A DNA stretch of 46,956 bases from Thermoproteales archaeon (GTDB lineage Archaea > Thermoproteota > Thermoprotei > Thermofilales > Thermofilaceae): the NCBI GenBank assembly GCA_021163245.1, contig JAGGXB010000105.1:1-46956 (forward strand). The letters run 5' to 3'. The notes under the pieces are model-generated. The model saw only the letters and a list, made by a program, of their open reading frames with translations. It was not told the DNA's origin and made no database searches. Shown here piece by piece: positions 9,054 through 18,308 of this stretch; position 1 is the stretch's first letter, and each line of letters starts with the position of its first letter. Position numbers and translations under genes: made by a program.

Positions 9054-11227
9054 TATATATTTATCGAAAAGGGCAATTTGCTCTTCTAGCTGCTCTGTTT
9101 ATAGCACTCATGTTAGTTGTTGTTGTTTTTAACGTTTATCAAACTAGAATATATTATAGAAGATTTTCTGGTAAAAAATATGCTGAAATTGTAAAAGCTA
9201 TATCCTCAGATTTTAGAAGAGTTGTTACTCGTGCATTAGCTATGGCTACACATGAATACTCTATCACAAATGATTTTGCAACTGCACGTCTACATGCACA
9301 ACAATTTGTTTCAAACTGGATAAAAACAATAATGTATGTATATGAAGATTATGGACCTCAGATTAAAGTAGTCATAAAAAAGATTAGATATAGTCAATGG
9401 GATATTGATAATCTTGTAAAAGGATACTGGTATGTTCCAAGTAGTATTTCTGCTGCATATGCTGTGCTTTCACTTAATCTTACTAAAGTTGGATTCTATG
9501 GTTGGAGACAAAGTGTTAGGGTTGCTCTCGAGATGAGAATAGATCCTAGCTCTTTTATAAATACACAATATCTAGGGGTAAATGTTACGATGTTTAACAT
9601 ATCGCTGAGAATAGACATGGAAAAACCATTTATAAATTTACGAGAAGACCAGATAAGAATACTTTACCAAGATCCCAGGAATTGGGGATGGTATAATGCA
9701 ACTATCCTGAAATTAATCTATCATGGTAACGGTACATATACCGTTATTATTACTCCTCAGGTACCCTTACTGAATGGAAGGGCTCGAGTTCATGTGCTAT
9801 TAGAGGATGATAGACAGATAACTGTCGAGGGATACAATTGGAACTATATAGATTATATTATACAAGACAACGCTTGCTTAAAGGATGAACATGGCAACAT
9901 TGTGAGATGCGTCGCTCCATATAAATCATATGTTTTAGAAGTATTGCAGAATGGTACATTTTATTGGTATTATGATTGGAAACTGCCTAATTATGCTAGT
10001 ATTCCACTGCCTCCACTTCCTCCAATTCCAATAAAACAGTTCAGAGTCTGGATTAGTGAGCACGGTCCTGACTCAGATCTAGTTATGGTACCTATACAAT
10101 TTGAAAGATGGGATAATAATTTTCAAGACTTCAAAGGATTAGCAAATCTATATAGACGTTTCAGTGATTATCATAAATTGGTTTTTCAAGTAAACTTCAC
10201 TGATAGTAGAAGGAAAAAAGTTCGAATTGGATGGATATCTGATATAGATGCACAGCCTTATCCAATAAGAGTAAAATTAAACTACAGTGGCGATTATATA
10301 GTTGCCTATAATGGCTACTATTATCTACAACTTGTAGCAAGTGAAGGTAAATCATATGCTATCGACTGGAGTATTAGTTTGATATCTCCTGACCCATTAG
10401 GAGGGTATTATAGTGTTGAATACATGTTAGGAGGATACGATGTTTTACGTACTTCATGTGGATGGTGGTGGATACCAAGAAAATTGGCTGGAGGTACCTG
10501 GTATAACTATAGCGGTGCAGTAAGAGGTTTCGCATTTAGACATTCAAGAAGAACTATTGAAGTGGTAGAAAATACATCTTGTACAGACTTAGGATACATT
10601 ATTCATACTGATGAAATGGAAAACAATATGGTTGTAACACTGCCATATGCAGCCCACTATGTTATGCTTAGAATCAATTACACTTACTTAAAAGATATAG
10701 TTGTATCGAATCATTATATAAATCTCATAACGATGATCTCGGGATCTGCAAACGATACGAATAGTCCAAAGAGACTTTGGTACTGGTATTATACTGATGA
10801 TCCTGACGGTGAATTTACAATTGGACAATACTCAAGCAGCTATCACCGTCATATAAACGATGATGACTTTGGAGGAAATGAAACTTTGTATTGTGGTCAA
10901 TCTAGAAAAAGAGTGAATGATGTAAATGAAGAGTTTGTTCATACGATATATATGAACCCCAATTTTTACTCATTACTTAATAAAAAGGGTGAAAGAGCAT
11001 TAGTAATATGGACATCTGCTGACTATGCAAGAAGAGTAGAAGAACTTTTAGTTTCTAGGTTTATTTCATCCAGTCCTATCGTTATAAGTGCAGGAGAACA
11101 ATATTTCTTTAAAGTAGCTCTATTTACGTTTGCTGGAGACATTACACGAGATGATCTCAAGTTATATGGCTTAATGTTCTATAATGAGAGCTATATACCT
11201 TCGATAGAAGATATTATATTACCATGA
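9050..11227 (+). CDS. large pilin-like exported protein with KGQ leader, Tyr/Trp-rich
   Basis: A 725-residue protein starting at GTG (GTGA overlap with the preceding stop). The N-terminus MIYIYRKGQFALLAALFIAL is a class III signal: RKG, then Gln-Phe and a helix of about 20 residues. The exported part is very large for a pilin and unusually rich in Tyr and Trp, with five Cys (among them one SCGWWW segment near 475) and many Asn-X-Ser/Thr sequons. It is the last gene of the operon. A large minor pilin capped by an adhesive domain, sitting at the fibre tip, is a reasonable inference. No known domain is recognised in the body. Confidence 0.6.
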   Translation: MIYIYRKGQFALLAALFIALMLVVVVFNVYQTRIYYRRFSGKKYAEIVKAISSDFRRVVTRALAMATHEYSITNDFATARLHAQQFVSNWIKTIMYVYEDYGPQIKVVIKKIRYSQWDIDNLVKGYWYVPSSISAAYAVLSLNLTKVGFYGWRQSVRVALEMRIDPSSFINTQYLGVNVTMFNISLRIDMEKPFINLREDQIRILYQDPRNWGWYNATILKLIYHGNGTYTVIITPQVPLLNGRARVHVLLEDDRQITVEGYNWNYIDYIIQDNACLKDEHGNIVRCVAPYKSYVLEVLQNGTFYWYYDWKLPNYASIPLPPLPPIPIKQFRVWISEHGPDSDLVMVPIQFERWDNNFQDFKGLANLYRRFSDYHKLVFQVNFTDSRRKKVRIGWISDIDAQPYPIRVKLNYSGDYIVAYNGYYYLQLVASEGKSYAIDWSISLISPDPLGGYYSVEYMLGGYDVLRTSCGWWWIPRKLAGGTWYNYSGAVRGFAFRHSRRTIEVVENTSCTDLGYIIHTDEMENNMVVTLPYAAHYVMLRINYTYLKDIVVSNHYINLITMISGSANDTNSPKRLWYWYYTDDPDGEFTIGQYSSSYHRHINDDDFGGNETLYCGQSRKRVNDVNEEFVHTIYMNPNFYSLLNKKGERALVIWTSADYARRVEELLVSRFISSSPIVISAGEQYFFKVALFTFAGDITRDDLKLYGLMFYNESYIPSIEDIILP

Positions 11228-11267
11228 AATCTATTTTAGATAACTTTACTAAAAATTTATGTAAATT

Positions 11268-11963
<696 letters not shown>

Positions 11964-12019
11964 ATAATCTAATAAGTTTTATTTCGTGATATATTTTAAT
12001 TTTTTTAAAGTGGTATAGT

Positions 12020-12796
12020 ATGTTATTTGAACCGAAAAGATCACTACAAATTATAGTGATTATAGGTCCAGCTGGAAGCGGCAAGACAACACTAGTAAAA
12101 ACTTTAGGCGAGTGGATAGAGAAAAATCAGAATATAAATATAGCATATATAAACTTGGATCCAGGGGTAGAATACCTTCCATATAAACCTGATATAGATG
12201 CAAGAGAATATGTTACAGTTCATGACGTTATGAAAAAGTATAAACTGGGACCAAATGGCGGACTTATAAAAAGCATAGATCTATTGATAAAATATAAAGA
12301 TATTATGATAAGCAGAGTAAAGAAACTAGTGGAGAATATAGTTATCGTAGATACTCCAGGGCAAATGGAGCTTTTCTTATTTAGGGAAATAGGACCAATC
12401 TTTATAAATTCTTTATCTCAGATTGGTACAACTATAGGAGTACTTGTATTTGATCCTACATTAACATATAGGCCATCAGATGTAATAGCATTAAAACTTA
12501 TGAACATGGTTGTTGATTTCAGATTAGGTATTGAGAATATATTAGTAATTAATAAGATAGATAAGCTTAAAGATTCCAAAATTATTGAAATGATAGATAA
12601 TCCCCAATTTCTACAAGAATATCTGCATAAAGAAAAAGGTATATTAGCCGAAGTAGCTGAAGAATTAGCAAAGGTAATGGACAAGTATGGTCTTGCTAGA
12701 AGAATAGCAAAAATTTCAGCCAAAGAAGGTCTGGGTATGGATGAACTCTACGATCTTCTCCATGAAATTTATTGTACCTGTGGAGATTTAACATAG
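12020..12796 (+). CDS. GPN-loop GTPase
   Basis: A cytosolic 258-residue GTPase of the GPN (XAB1/ATP_bind_1) family. Walker A GPAGSGKTT is at 16-24, the defining Gly-Pro-Asn insertion at 77-79 (KLGPNGG), the G3 motif DTPGQ at about 112-116, and G4 NKID at about 174-177. Eukaryotic relatives help assemble and import RNA polymerase II; the archaeal protein is a homodimer of unsettled role. Length is typical. The start follows a GTGGT motif. The gene is convergent with the Orc1/Cdc6 gene. Confidence 0.93.
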   Translation: MLFEPKRSLQIIVIIGPAGSGKTTLVKTLGEWIEKNQNINIAYINLDPGVEYLPYKPDIDAREYVTVHDVMKKYKLGPNGGLIKSIDLLIKYKDIMISRVKKLVENIVIVDTPGQMELFLFREIGPIFINSLSQIGTTIGVLVFDPTLTYRPSDVIALKLMNMVVDFRLGIENILVINKIDKLKDSKIIEMIDNPQFLQEYLHKEKGILAEVAEELAKVMDKYGLARRIAKISAKEGLGMDELYDLLHEIYCTCGDLT

Positions 12797-12811
12797 CTCT
12801 TTTAGATTATT

Positions 12812-14023
12812 TCATATGGTAAGCTCCGTTAGACCAAGCATAAATAAATCTTCCTTCAAACCTTCTTCTATACTGTTCGATGAAACACTAAGCTTTATTA
12901 TCTTTGTCCTACCATATCTACCCAAACTAACAACTCTTGCATTTATCAACCCTAGCATATCCAACTCGTTAATAATATCACTAATTCTTCTCTGAGTAAC
13001 TGGCTCTATACCCATAATCTTAGCAAGATATACATATTTATTGTATATTAATCCCGTGGTCAAATTCTTCACTTTCTCCTTTGTCAAAACATATATCGAT
13101 GCTAAAACAAGCTTTACGTGTAGAGGCATCGTCTTTATTACATCAACAGCTAGATTCTTTTCTACTTCTTTTTGAGCAAGCCTAACATGCTCCTCCTTCA
13201 CAACATTCTCTCCGCTCCTTTCAGCTATTTCAGCAGCCTTAAGCAAAAGATCTAATGCTAACCTACAATCACCATTTTGACGGGCTGCAATAGCTGCACA
13301 TAATGGAATAACACTATTATCAAGCGCCCCTTCATGAAATGCCTCTGCAGCCCTCTTACGTAAAATATCCTCTAATTCCTTATTATTATATGGCGGAAAC
13401 ACTAACTCTTCCTCACCCAGACTACTTTTTACTCGAGCATCAAGAAACTCCATAAATTTCAAGTCGTTTGTGATGCCTATAACAGAGAGTTTAGAATTAG
13501 ATAACTGTTCATTTATCCTAGTCAGAAAATACAACACGTCATCACCACTCTTTTTAACAAGATGATCTATCTCATCCAGTACAACGATCACTATTTTTCC
13601 ACGTCTCTCAAGTCCCTCCAATACACGTTTTTTCACTTCACTAGTAGCTAATCCCGTAAAAGGAATCTTTATACCTATATTACGTGCAAGCTCTGCTAAT
13701 ACACGGTAATTTGTATCATTCTGTCTACAGTTAATATAGATATATACAATATTGTCTCCTCCCTTTTTAGTCAACCTACCCAAAACATATCTAGAAACAG
13801 CTGTCTTCCCAGTCCCAGTTAACCCATATATGAATATATTTGATGGTCTTGAACCTCCTAATGCAGGCGCCAAAATCGTTGCCAGCTTCTTTATCTGCTC
13901 ATCTCTATGTGGCAATCTATCAGGTATGTAGTCTGGCAAAAGTTTTTCTCTATTCTTAAAAATCTTTGAATGAATGAACCGTTCAAATATATCATCCAAC
14001 TCATCAACCATACTATTCCACAT
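12812..14023 (-). CDS. Orc1/Cdc6 replication initiation protein
   Basis: Origin-binding AAA+ ATPase, 403 residues. Walker A GLTGTGKTA is at 67-75, Walker B VVLDEIDHL near 140-148, sensor 1 IGITND near 180, and a C-terminal winged helix over about the last 90 residues that binds origin DNA. The ATG at 14023 would give an almost leaderless mRNA with the AT-rich TATA-like segment at about 14048-14058; an internal ATG at 14011 (MVDELDDIF) is an alternative. An ORB-like sequence lies between the putative TATA box and the start, suggesting self-control and a nearby origin. Confidence 0.93.
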   Translation of the reverse strand: MWNSMVDELDDIFERFIHSKIFKNREKLLPDYIPDRLPHRDEQIKKLATILAPALGGSRPSNIFIYGLTGTGKTAVSRYVLGRLTKKGGDNIVYIYINCRQNDTNYRVLAELARNIGIKIPFTGLATSEVKKRVLEGLERRGKIVIVVLDEIDHLVKKSGDDVLYFLTRINEQLSNSKLSVIGITNDLKFMEFLDARVKSSLGEEELVFPPYNNKELEDILRKRAAEAFHEGALDNSVIPLCAAIAARQNGDCRLALDLLLKAAEIAERSGENVVKEEHVRLAQKEVEKNLAVDVIKTMPLHVKLVLASIYVLTKEKVKNLTTGLIYNKYVYLAKIMGIEPVTQRRISDIINELDMLGLINARVVSLGRYGRTKIIKLSVSSNSIEEGLKEDLFMLGLTELTI

Positions 14024-14026
14024 GAT

Positions 14027-14046
14027 GCATAGGAAATAAGGGGTTT
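14027..14046 (+). promoter_or_regulatory. ORB-like Orc1/Cdc6 binding element
   Basis: The plus strand reads GGAAATAAGGGGTTT at 14032-14046, preceded by GCATA. Known mini-ORB elements of crenarchaeal origins have the form GGAAACnAAGGGGTTT-like, with the G-run as core; here the GGAAA, AAGGGG and TTT blocks all match with one base fewer between them. It sits directly upstream of an orc1/cdc6 gene, where such sites are expected. Only one clear copy was found, so an autoregulatory site is as likely as an origin. Confidence 0.5.
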
Positions 14047-14117
14047 AATAAATTATAAAACTAGAATAAACCGTAAGACAAAGATATTATCAAGATATAA
14101 CTGAAAGTATTCGGTGG

Positions 14118-14215
14118 CGCCGGGGCCGGGATTCGAACCCGGGCGTCCCATAAAGGACATGGGCTGGCTAGTATATACTCCAGGCCCACCCCTTAGTCCA
14201 CTCGGGCACCCCGGC
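14118..14215 (-). tRNA. tRNA-Ser(GGA) with a 12-base intron
   Basis: Class II tRNA with acceptor GCCGGGG/CCCCGGC, discriminator G and encoded CCA (14115-14117). A long variable arm is present. The anticodon stem TGGGC/GCCCA bears CTGGAG then an intron (14166-14177) at the canonical 37/38 site. The bulge-helix-bulge has central helix CTGG/CTAG (one G-T pair) and bulges AGT and CCA; splicing gives loop CTGGAGA, anticodon GGA. The D arm, variable arm and T arm are identical to those of the Ser(CGA) gene at 16710. It lies next to uS10, a common crenarchaeal arrangement. Confidence 0.95.
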
Positions 14216-14261
14216 TAAAAATAATAAAGATATAAAGATTTAAAAAATATTATATTATAAT

Positions 14262-14570
14262 TTACTTTATCTCTATTTCCACTTTAACCGATGATGGAAC
14301 TCTTATTCGCATTAACTGTCTCATCGCTCTTTCATCAGCATCCATGTCGATTATTCTCTTATGAATTCTCATCTCCCAGTGATCGAAAGTATGTGTACCT
14401 TGTCCCGATGGAGCTTTACGAACAGTAACCATTAATCTCTTAGTAGGTAAAGGTATAGGACCGTTCATTCTTACTCCAGTTTTCTTGGCAATACTTTTTA
14501 TTTCGTTACATACAGTATTAAGATCCTCAACAGATGTACTGACCAGCTTTATTCGCACTATTCTCGGCAT
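14262..14570 (-). CDS. rps10: 30S ribosomal protein uS10
   Basis: Small-subunit head protein, 102 residues from the ATG at 14570 ([13 protein letters not shown]). The family signature [10 protein letters not shown] and the following [15 protein letters not shown] are clear. A GTG at 14582 is in frame but lies within the AGGTG ribosome-binding motif, so the ATG is preferred. It lies 24 bases after EF-1A on the same strand, the usual archaeal tuf-rps10 pair. Confidence 0.95.
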   Translation of the reverse strand: MPRIVRIKLVSTSVEDLNTVCNEIKSIAKKTGVRMNGPIPLPTKRLMVTVRKAPSGQGTHTFDHWEMRIHKRIIDMDADERAMRQLMRIRVPSSVKVEIEIK

Positions 14571-14594
14571 CGATCGCGGCACCTAAAAATAAAT

Positions 14595-15890
14595 TTATTC
14601 AACTTTCTTTAAGTCAATAACCGTTCCAGCAGCGATCGTCCTACCTGAATCCCTAATTGCAAATCTTCCTAATTGTGGGAGTTCTTGATATTTCTCAACG
14701 ACGACATTTTTCATAGGCTTAAATCTAACTACGGCTGCATCACCTTGCTTGATGAAAGCAGGTTTCTCTTCGGCTACAGCACCAGTCCTGGGATCAATCT
14801 TCTGTATAAGCTCAGCGAAAGTAACAGGTGTCGTAGCAGTGTGAACATGTAGAACTGGAGTATATCCTGCTGCAATAGCAGTCGGATGATAAAGCACAAA
14901 TATTCTGCCTACGAATTCTGACACAACTGTCGGAGGATTATTTACATGTCCAGCAACATCTCCTCTTCTAATCTGATTCTTGTCAACGCCTTTAACATTA
15001 AAACCTATATTGTCTCCAGGTATGGCTTGATCAATCCTTGTATGATGAGTCTCTATAGATTTTACCTCTCCAGAAACTTTTGGAGGCATAAATATTATTT
15101 TGTCACCAACCTTTAAAACACCGGTCTCAACTCTGCCCACTGGAACCGTTCCAACACCTCTAATACTATAAACATCCTGTATGGGTATTCTTAAAGGTTT
15201 ATCAATAGGTCTCGCAGGTTCTTTAAATGTATCAAACGCGTCAATTAATGTTGAACCCTTATACCATGGTGTATTCTTACTGATCTCCTTTATATTATCT
15301 CCATACCATGCAGAAGTTGGTACAAACGGAATCTCTTGCACTTTATAACCTACCATTCTTAAAAGACGGGAAATGCCGTTTTTCACTTCGTTGTATCTCT
15401 CCTCACTATAGTTAACTGTATCCATTTTGTTAATAGCAACAATAAGCTGATTGATACCCATTGTTTTAGCTAAAAAGACATGTTCTCTTGTTTGTCCAGC
15501 AGGGCTGATACCGGCTTCATATTCACCCTCTTTAGCTGAAACCACAAGCATCGCACAATCTGCTTGACTTGCACCAGTAATCATATTCTTAACGAAGTCT
15601 CTATGACCAGGAGCATCGATTAACGTAAACATGTACTTCTTTGTCTCAAATTTGTAGAAACCTAAGTCTATAGTTAAGCCTCTTTCTCTTTCTTCCTTCA
15701 ATTTATCTAGTACCCATGCATACTTCCATGTTTCTCTTCCAAGCTTCTTTGCTTCCTCTTCGTATTCTCTGATAATCCTTTCATCTACAGCACCTATCTC
15801 ATACAGTACTCTTCCCATCAAGGTTGACTTTCCATGGTCTACATGCCCGATAACAACCAAGTTTAGATGGGGTTTTTTCTGAGAGGACAC
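14595..15890 (-). CDS. tuf: translation elongation factor 1-alpha (EF-Tu orthologue)
   Basis: GTPase that delivers aminoacyl-tRNA to the ribosome, 431 residues. It carries G1 GHVDHGKS near the N-terminus, G3 DAPGHRDF, G4 NKMD and beta-barrel domains II and III (for example [13 protein letters not shown]). The start GTG at 15890, giving [10 protein letters not shown], matches family members; the in-frame GTG at 15899 is part of AGGTGAT. Co-transcribed with uS10. Confidence 0.96.
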   Translation of the reverse strand: MSSQKKPHLNLVVIGHVDHGKSTLMGRVLYEIGAVDERIIREYEEEAKKLGRETWKYAWVLDKLKEERERGLTIDLGFYKFETKKYMFTLIDAPGHRDFVKNMITGASQADCAMLVVSAKEGEYEAGISPAGQTREHVFLAKTMGINQLIVAINKMDTVNYSEERYNEVKNGISRLLRMVGYKVQEIPFVPTSAWYGDNIKEISKNTPWYKGSTLIDAFDTFKEPARPIDKPLRIPIQDVYSIRGVGTVPVGRVETGVLKVGDKIIFMPPKVSGEVKSIETHHTRIDQAIPGDNIGFNVKGVDKNQIRRGDVAGHVNNPPTVVSEFVGRIFVLYHPTAIAAGYTPVLHVHTATTPVTFAELIQKIDPRTGAVAEEKPAFIKQGDAAVVRFKPMKNVVVEKYQELPQLGRFAIRDSGRTIAAGTVIDLKKVE

Positions 15891-15989
15891 ATATATCACC
15901 TATATATTACTATTATAGCTAGTTATACCATACGACCTTGTTTATAAATTTATATCACATTAAAACTATAAAAATTTATATAATCTATT

Positions 15990-16493
15990 CTAAAGAGATT
16001 TATTTTTAATAAACAATCTTATAACCTTATCTACCAGCAAGTAGCCCCAGATTGTGTTAATCATAAACCATGTAGGATAAGCAATTTTTGAATAATTAAA
16101 CAGCGGAAAAAGCACTACTGGTCTACTACCTACTATATCAGAGGTTATTTTAAAAAATATTATCCAAGAAATAGTGGTTAATATGCTACCAATCATCTTC
16201 TTTTTCTCTATTTGGTTCTTTAATTTTTCTATACGTTTCTCTTCTCTCATAACCCTTCTATACATTTTCATATCCTTTTTCTCAATAGCCCTTTTCTTCC
16301 TTTCCTCCCACTTATTTATCTGAACCATAATTCTATTGATTTCATCCTCCTTAACAGTAAAAAAGTAAATTAACCTCAACACTACAATAACTAAAAAAAC
16401 TATAATTGTTGAAGTAATACTAATCATCGGCCATTTCAGGAAATCTCCAATCAATGATATAATACCTTGTATTATAGAGGAATAAAAGTCCAA
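15990..16493 (-). CDS. EMC3/TMCO1-family membrane protein (DUF106, YidC-like insertase)
   Basis: A 167-residue protein with a TM helix at about 20-48, a charged coiled-coil hairpin at about 55-100 (Arg/Lys/Glu-rich), then two further TM helices at about 102-118 and 135-160. This is the Oxa1/YidC/EMC3-superfamily layout of archaeal DUF106 proteins, which help insert membrane proteins. The start is TTG, with no ATG upstream. In many archaea the gene lies in the secY-adk-cmk-eL14-cbf5 cluster; here it follows cbf5 after two tRNA genes. Confidence 0.85.
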   Translation of the reverse strand: MDFYSSIIQGIISLIGDFLKWPMISITSTIIVFLVIVVLRLIYFFTVKEDEINRIMVQINKWEERKKRAIEKKDMKMYRRVMREEKRIEKLKNQIEKKKMIGSILTTISWIIFFKITSDIVGSRPVVLFPLFNYSKIAYPTWFMINTIWGYLLVDKVIRLFIKNKSL

Positions 16494-16584
16494 ACAAATA
16501 CACCAAAATATTAGTTTAACAAAATTAATAAAAACTTTAATGCAGAACCCAAAATATATTTTAATAAAGTTATAAGCTTTATAT

Positions 16585-16671
16585 GGGCCCGTGGCCTAGT
16601 TTGGAAAGGCGTCGGCCTTCGGAAGCATTGAAGAAAGCCGAAGATCCCGGGTTCGATTCCCGGCGGGCCCG
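16585..16671 (+). tRNA. tRNA-Arg(TCG) with a 13-base intron
   Basis: Acceptor GGGCCCG/CGGGCCC, discriminator G, CCA not encoded. The anticodon stem TCGGC/GCCGA bears CTTCGG, the intron (16623-16635) and A38. The bulge-helix-bulge is canonical: central helix CTTC/GAAG with bulges GGA and AAA. Spliced loop CTTCGGA gives anticodon TCG. It stands divergent from the EMC3-like gene. Confidence 0.95.
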
Positions 16672-16709
16672 CTATAAAATTATTTTAATCGATAAACAAA
16701 AATAAGTAA

Positions 16710-16821
16710 CGCCGGGGCCGGGATTCGAACCCGGGCGTCCCATAAAGGACATCAGGTAACTCGACCAGGCTTTTTTCCTTCATCTCGAGCCTGACCCCTT
16801 AGTCCACTCGGGCACCCCGGC
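16710..16821 (-). tRNA. tRNA-Ser(CGA) with a 26-base intron
   Basis: Class II tRNA with acceptor GCCGGGG/CCCCGGC and discriminator G; CCA is not encoded. The anticodon stem TCAGG/CCTGA carries CTCGAG, the intron (16758-16783) and A38, with central helix CTCG/CGAG and bulges AGA and TTA. Spliced loop CTCGAGA gives CGA. Outside the anticodon arm the mature sequence is identical to tRNA-Ser(GGA) at 14118, implying duplication or gene conversion with independent intron evolution. Confidence 0.95.
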
Positions 16822-16850
16822 TCAGTTGTAATATATAATATCCATTTTCT

Positions 16851-17887
16851 TTAATTTTTCTTTTTCCACATTTTAGGATATGTTCCAGGTTTCATTATAA
16901 CTTGCTTGGGTACAACAGCAACTCCTTTTTCAGCTATTAACATATCCTCAGTCCTCATTTTTGCCTCACCTATAGCTACAAGCTCACCCTTTTTAGTAAA
17001 TATCGCAACCATACTACCCTTTTTTATACCTGTTTCAATCTGCAATATCCCCGGAACCATAAGAGCCGCACCATGAGCTATTGCATCGACAGCGCTGTCT
17101 CTAATTACTACCCGAGGTATGTTCCTTACAGCATATTCGACAGGTAAAATAACCCTACGCAGAAATTTTTCAATATTATTCTCTTTCCAGAAATGATATG
17201 CATCTACAACATCTTGCAACGTAGCCAGAAACTCATCCTCACTAAAGCAACCCGACCTAATTCTTCTTAGTTCTTGCATATGTGCTCCAACACCTAGCAC
17301 TTCACCTACATCATGACATAATTTTCTCATGTATGTTCCTGCTTCACAATGAACCTTTAGTAAAACATCTCGTCCCCTTTTTTCAAGCAACTCTATGCTA
17401 TATATTGTTCTAATTCTAACAACTCTTTTAACAGCAGATCTAAGCGGAGGCCTTTGGTAGATTGGACCAGTAAATTCTTCTAAGACCTTTAACAGTTTTT
17501 CTTCAGAGATCTCTCCGTGTAGCCTCATAATACATATGTATTCTTTATCCTCATGCAGTAACACTGGAATAACTTTAACGGCCCTATTAAGAGCTATAGG
17601 CAATACTCCTGAAACCTTGGGATTTCCCCGGCTATAAAAGCCTCTAGGGTTCCCGCATGAGCTATCTTACTAATTCCTAACAGCTTTTTTAGCCATGCTG
17701 TAACTTCGTGACTTGAAGGCCCTACGGGTTTATCAAGATTTATTACACCGGCTTCAAACAACTCTTCTATACTCCTTTCTCTAGGAGATTTACCGAAGCC
17801 ATAATCTTCTTTTTCAATATTTTTAATCAAAATCTCTCTAGATCTATCTATTTTATTTCTCTTCATATGTTCAAATGCCTCGCTCAT
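16851..17887 (-). CDS. cbf5: Cbf5 tRNA/rRNA pseudouridine synthase, gene split by a BHB intron
   Basis: Catalytic subunit of H/ACA RNPs that converts U to pseudouridine in rRNA. The frame breaks after AHAGTL, inside the catalytic motif (normally GTLDPKVTGVLPIAL). Removing 20 bases (17624-17643) restores GTLDPKVSGVLPIALNRA, with the catalytic Asp codon GAT assembled across the junction. Exons are 17887-17644 and 17623-16851; the product is about 338 residues, normal for the family, with a C-terminal PUA domain. The ATG at 17887 (MSEAFEHM) is preferred over the TTG at 17905. It follows eL14. The gene is intact, not a pseudogene: cbf5 introns at this site are known in Crenarchaeota. Confidence 0.95.
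17624..17643 (-). other. bulge-helix-bulge intron in cbf5 pre-mRNA
   Basis: A 20-base intron, not a multiple of three. Around it the minus strand folds as central helix CCCT/GGGG, bulges AGA and AAA, inner helix GGC/GCC with a 7-base loop, and outer helix GGGA/TCCC. Cutting between the second and third base of each bulge, as the archaeal tRNA splicing endonuclease does, joins CTAG to ATCCC and restores the conserved Asp-Pro-Lys-Val. Published crenarchaeal cbf5 introns are removed by the heterotetrameric splicing endonuclease. Confidence 0.93.
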
Positions 17888-17926
17888 TTTAGGGTAGGAT
17901 AACAATAAAAATATTTTTGATGAAAA

Positions 17927-18214
17927 TTATGCTAGTACTGGCCTAACTTCTTTTTTCATATCTTCAATTAATCCTGCTTCCTCCAAAGCTTTAACAACTT
18001 CTTCATCAGTAGCTCCCTTCTTTATAACTACTTTATTAGGCGTAGGCTCTAAATGTTTTATGTTAGCTCTCCTTCTTTTGACACCAGTCACCAACTTAGG
18101 ACCTGTCACAAGCACAAAGTTTTCATTTATTATATCGACTACCACACATTTCTTACCTGCCTCTCTACCGGCTATCTTAACACATATTCTTCCAACATCA
18201 TATACTTTCGGCAT
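17927..18214 (-). CDS. rpl14e: 50S ribosomal protein eL14
   Basis: A 95-residue ribosomal protein with the KOW-like start [20 protein letters not shown] typical of archaeal eL14. The ATG at 18214 is chosen because the in-frame GTG codons upstream (18229, 18223) belong to or precede a TTGGTG ribosome-binding motif six bases away. It sits between cmk and cbf5 on the same strand, the standard archaeal order. Confidence 0.93.
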   Translation of the reverse strand: MPKVYDVGRICVKIAGREAGKKCVVVDIINENFVLVTGPKLVTGVKRRRANIKHLEPTPNKVVIKKGATDEEVVKALEEAGLIEDMKKEVRPVLA

Positions 18215-18308
18215 CGTATTCACCAACACATGTTTCCTAACTTACAGAAAAGATCATTAAAACTATTTAAAAATTTAGCTTATAAACGTCTGCTACATAT
18301 CCATAATA

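Noticed and set aside
11228-11267. An additional short gene between the pilus operon and the hypothetical gene
   Set aside because: The gap is 40 bases of AT-rich DNA without a start codon and ribosome-binding motif in frame.
16851-17905. cbf5 as a frameshifted pseudogene or two separate genes
   Set aside because: A bulge-helix-bulge fold exactly at the break and perfect restoration of the catalytic motif after removing 20 bases show an intron, not decay.
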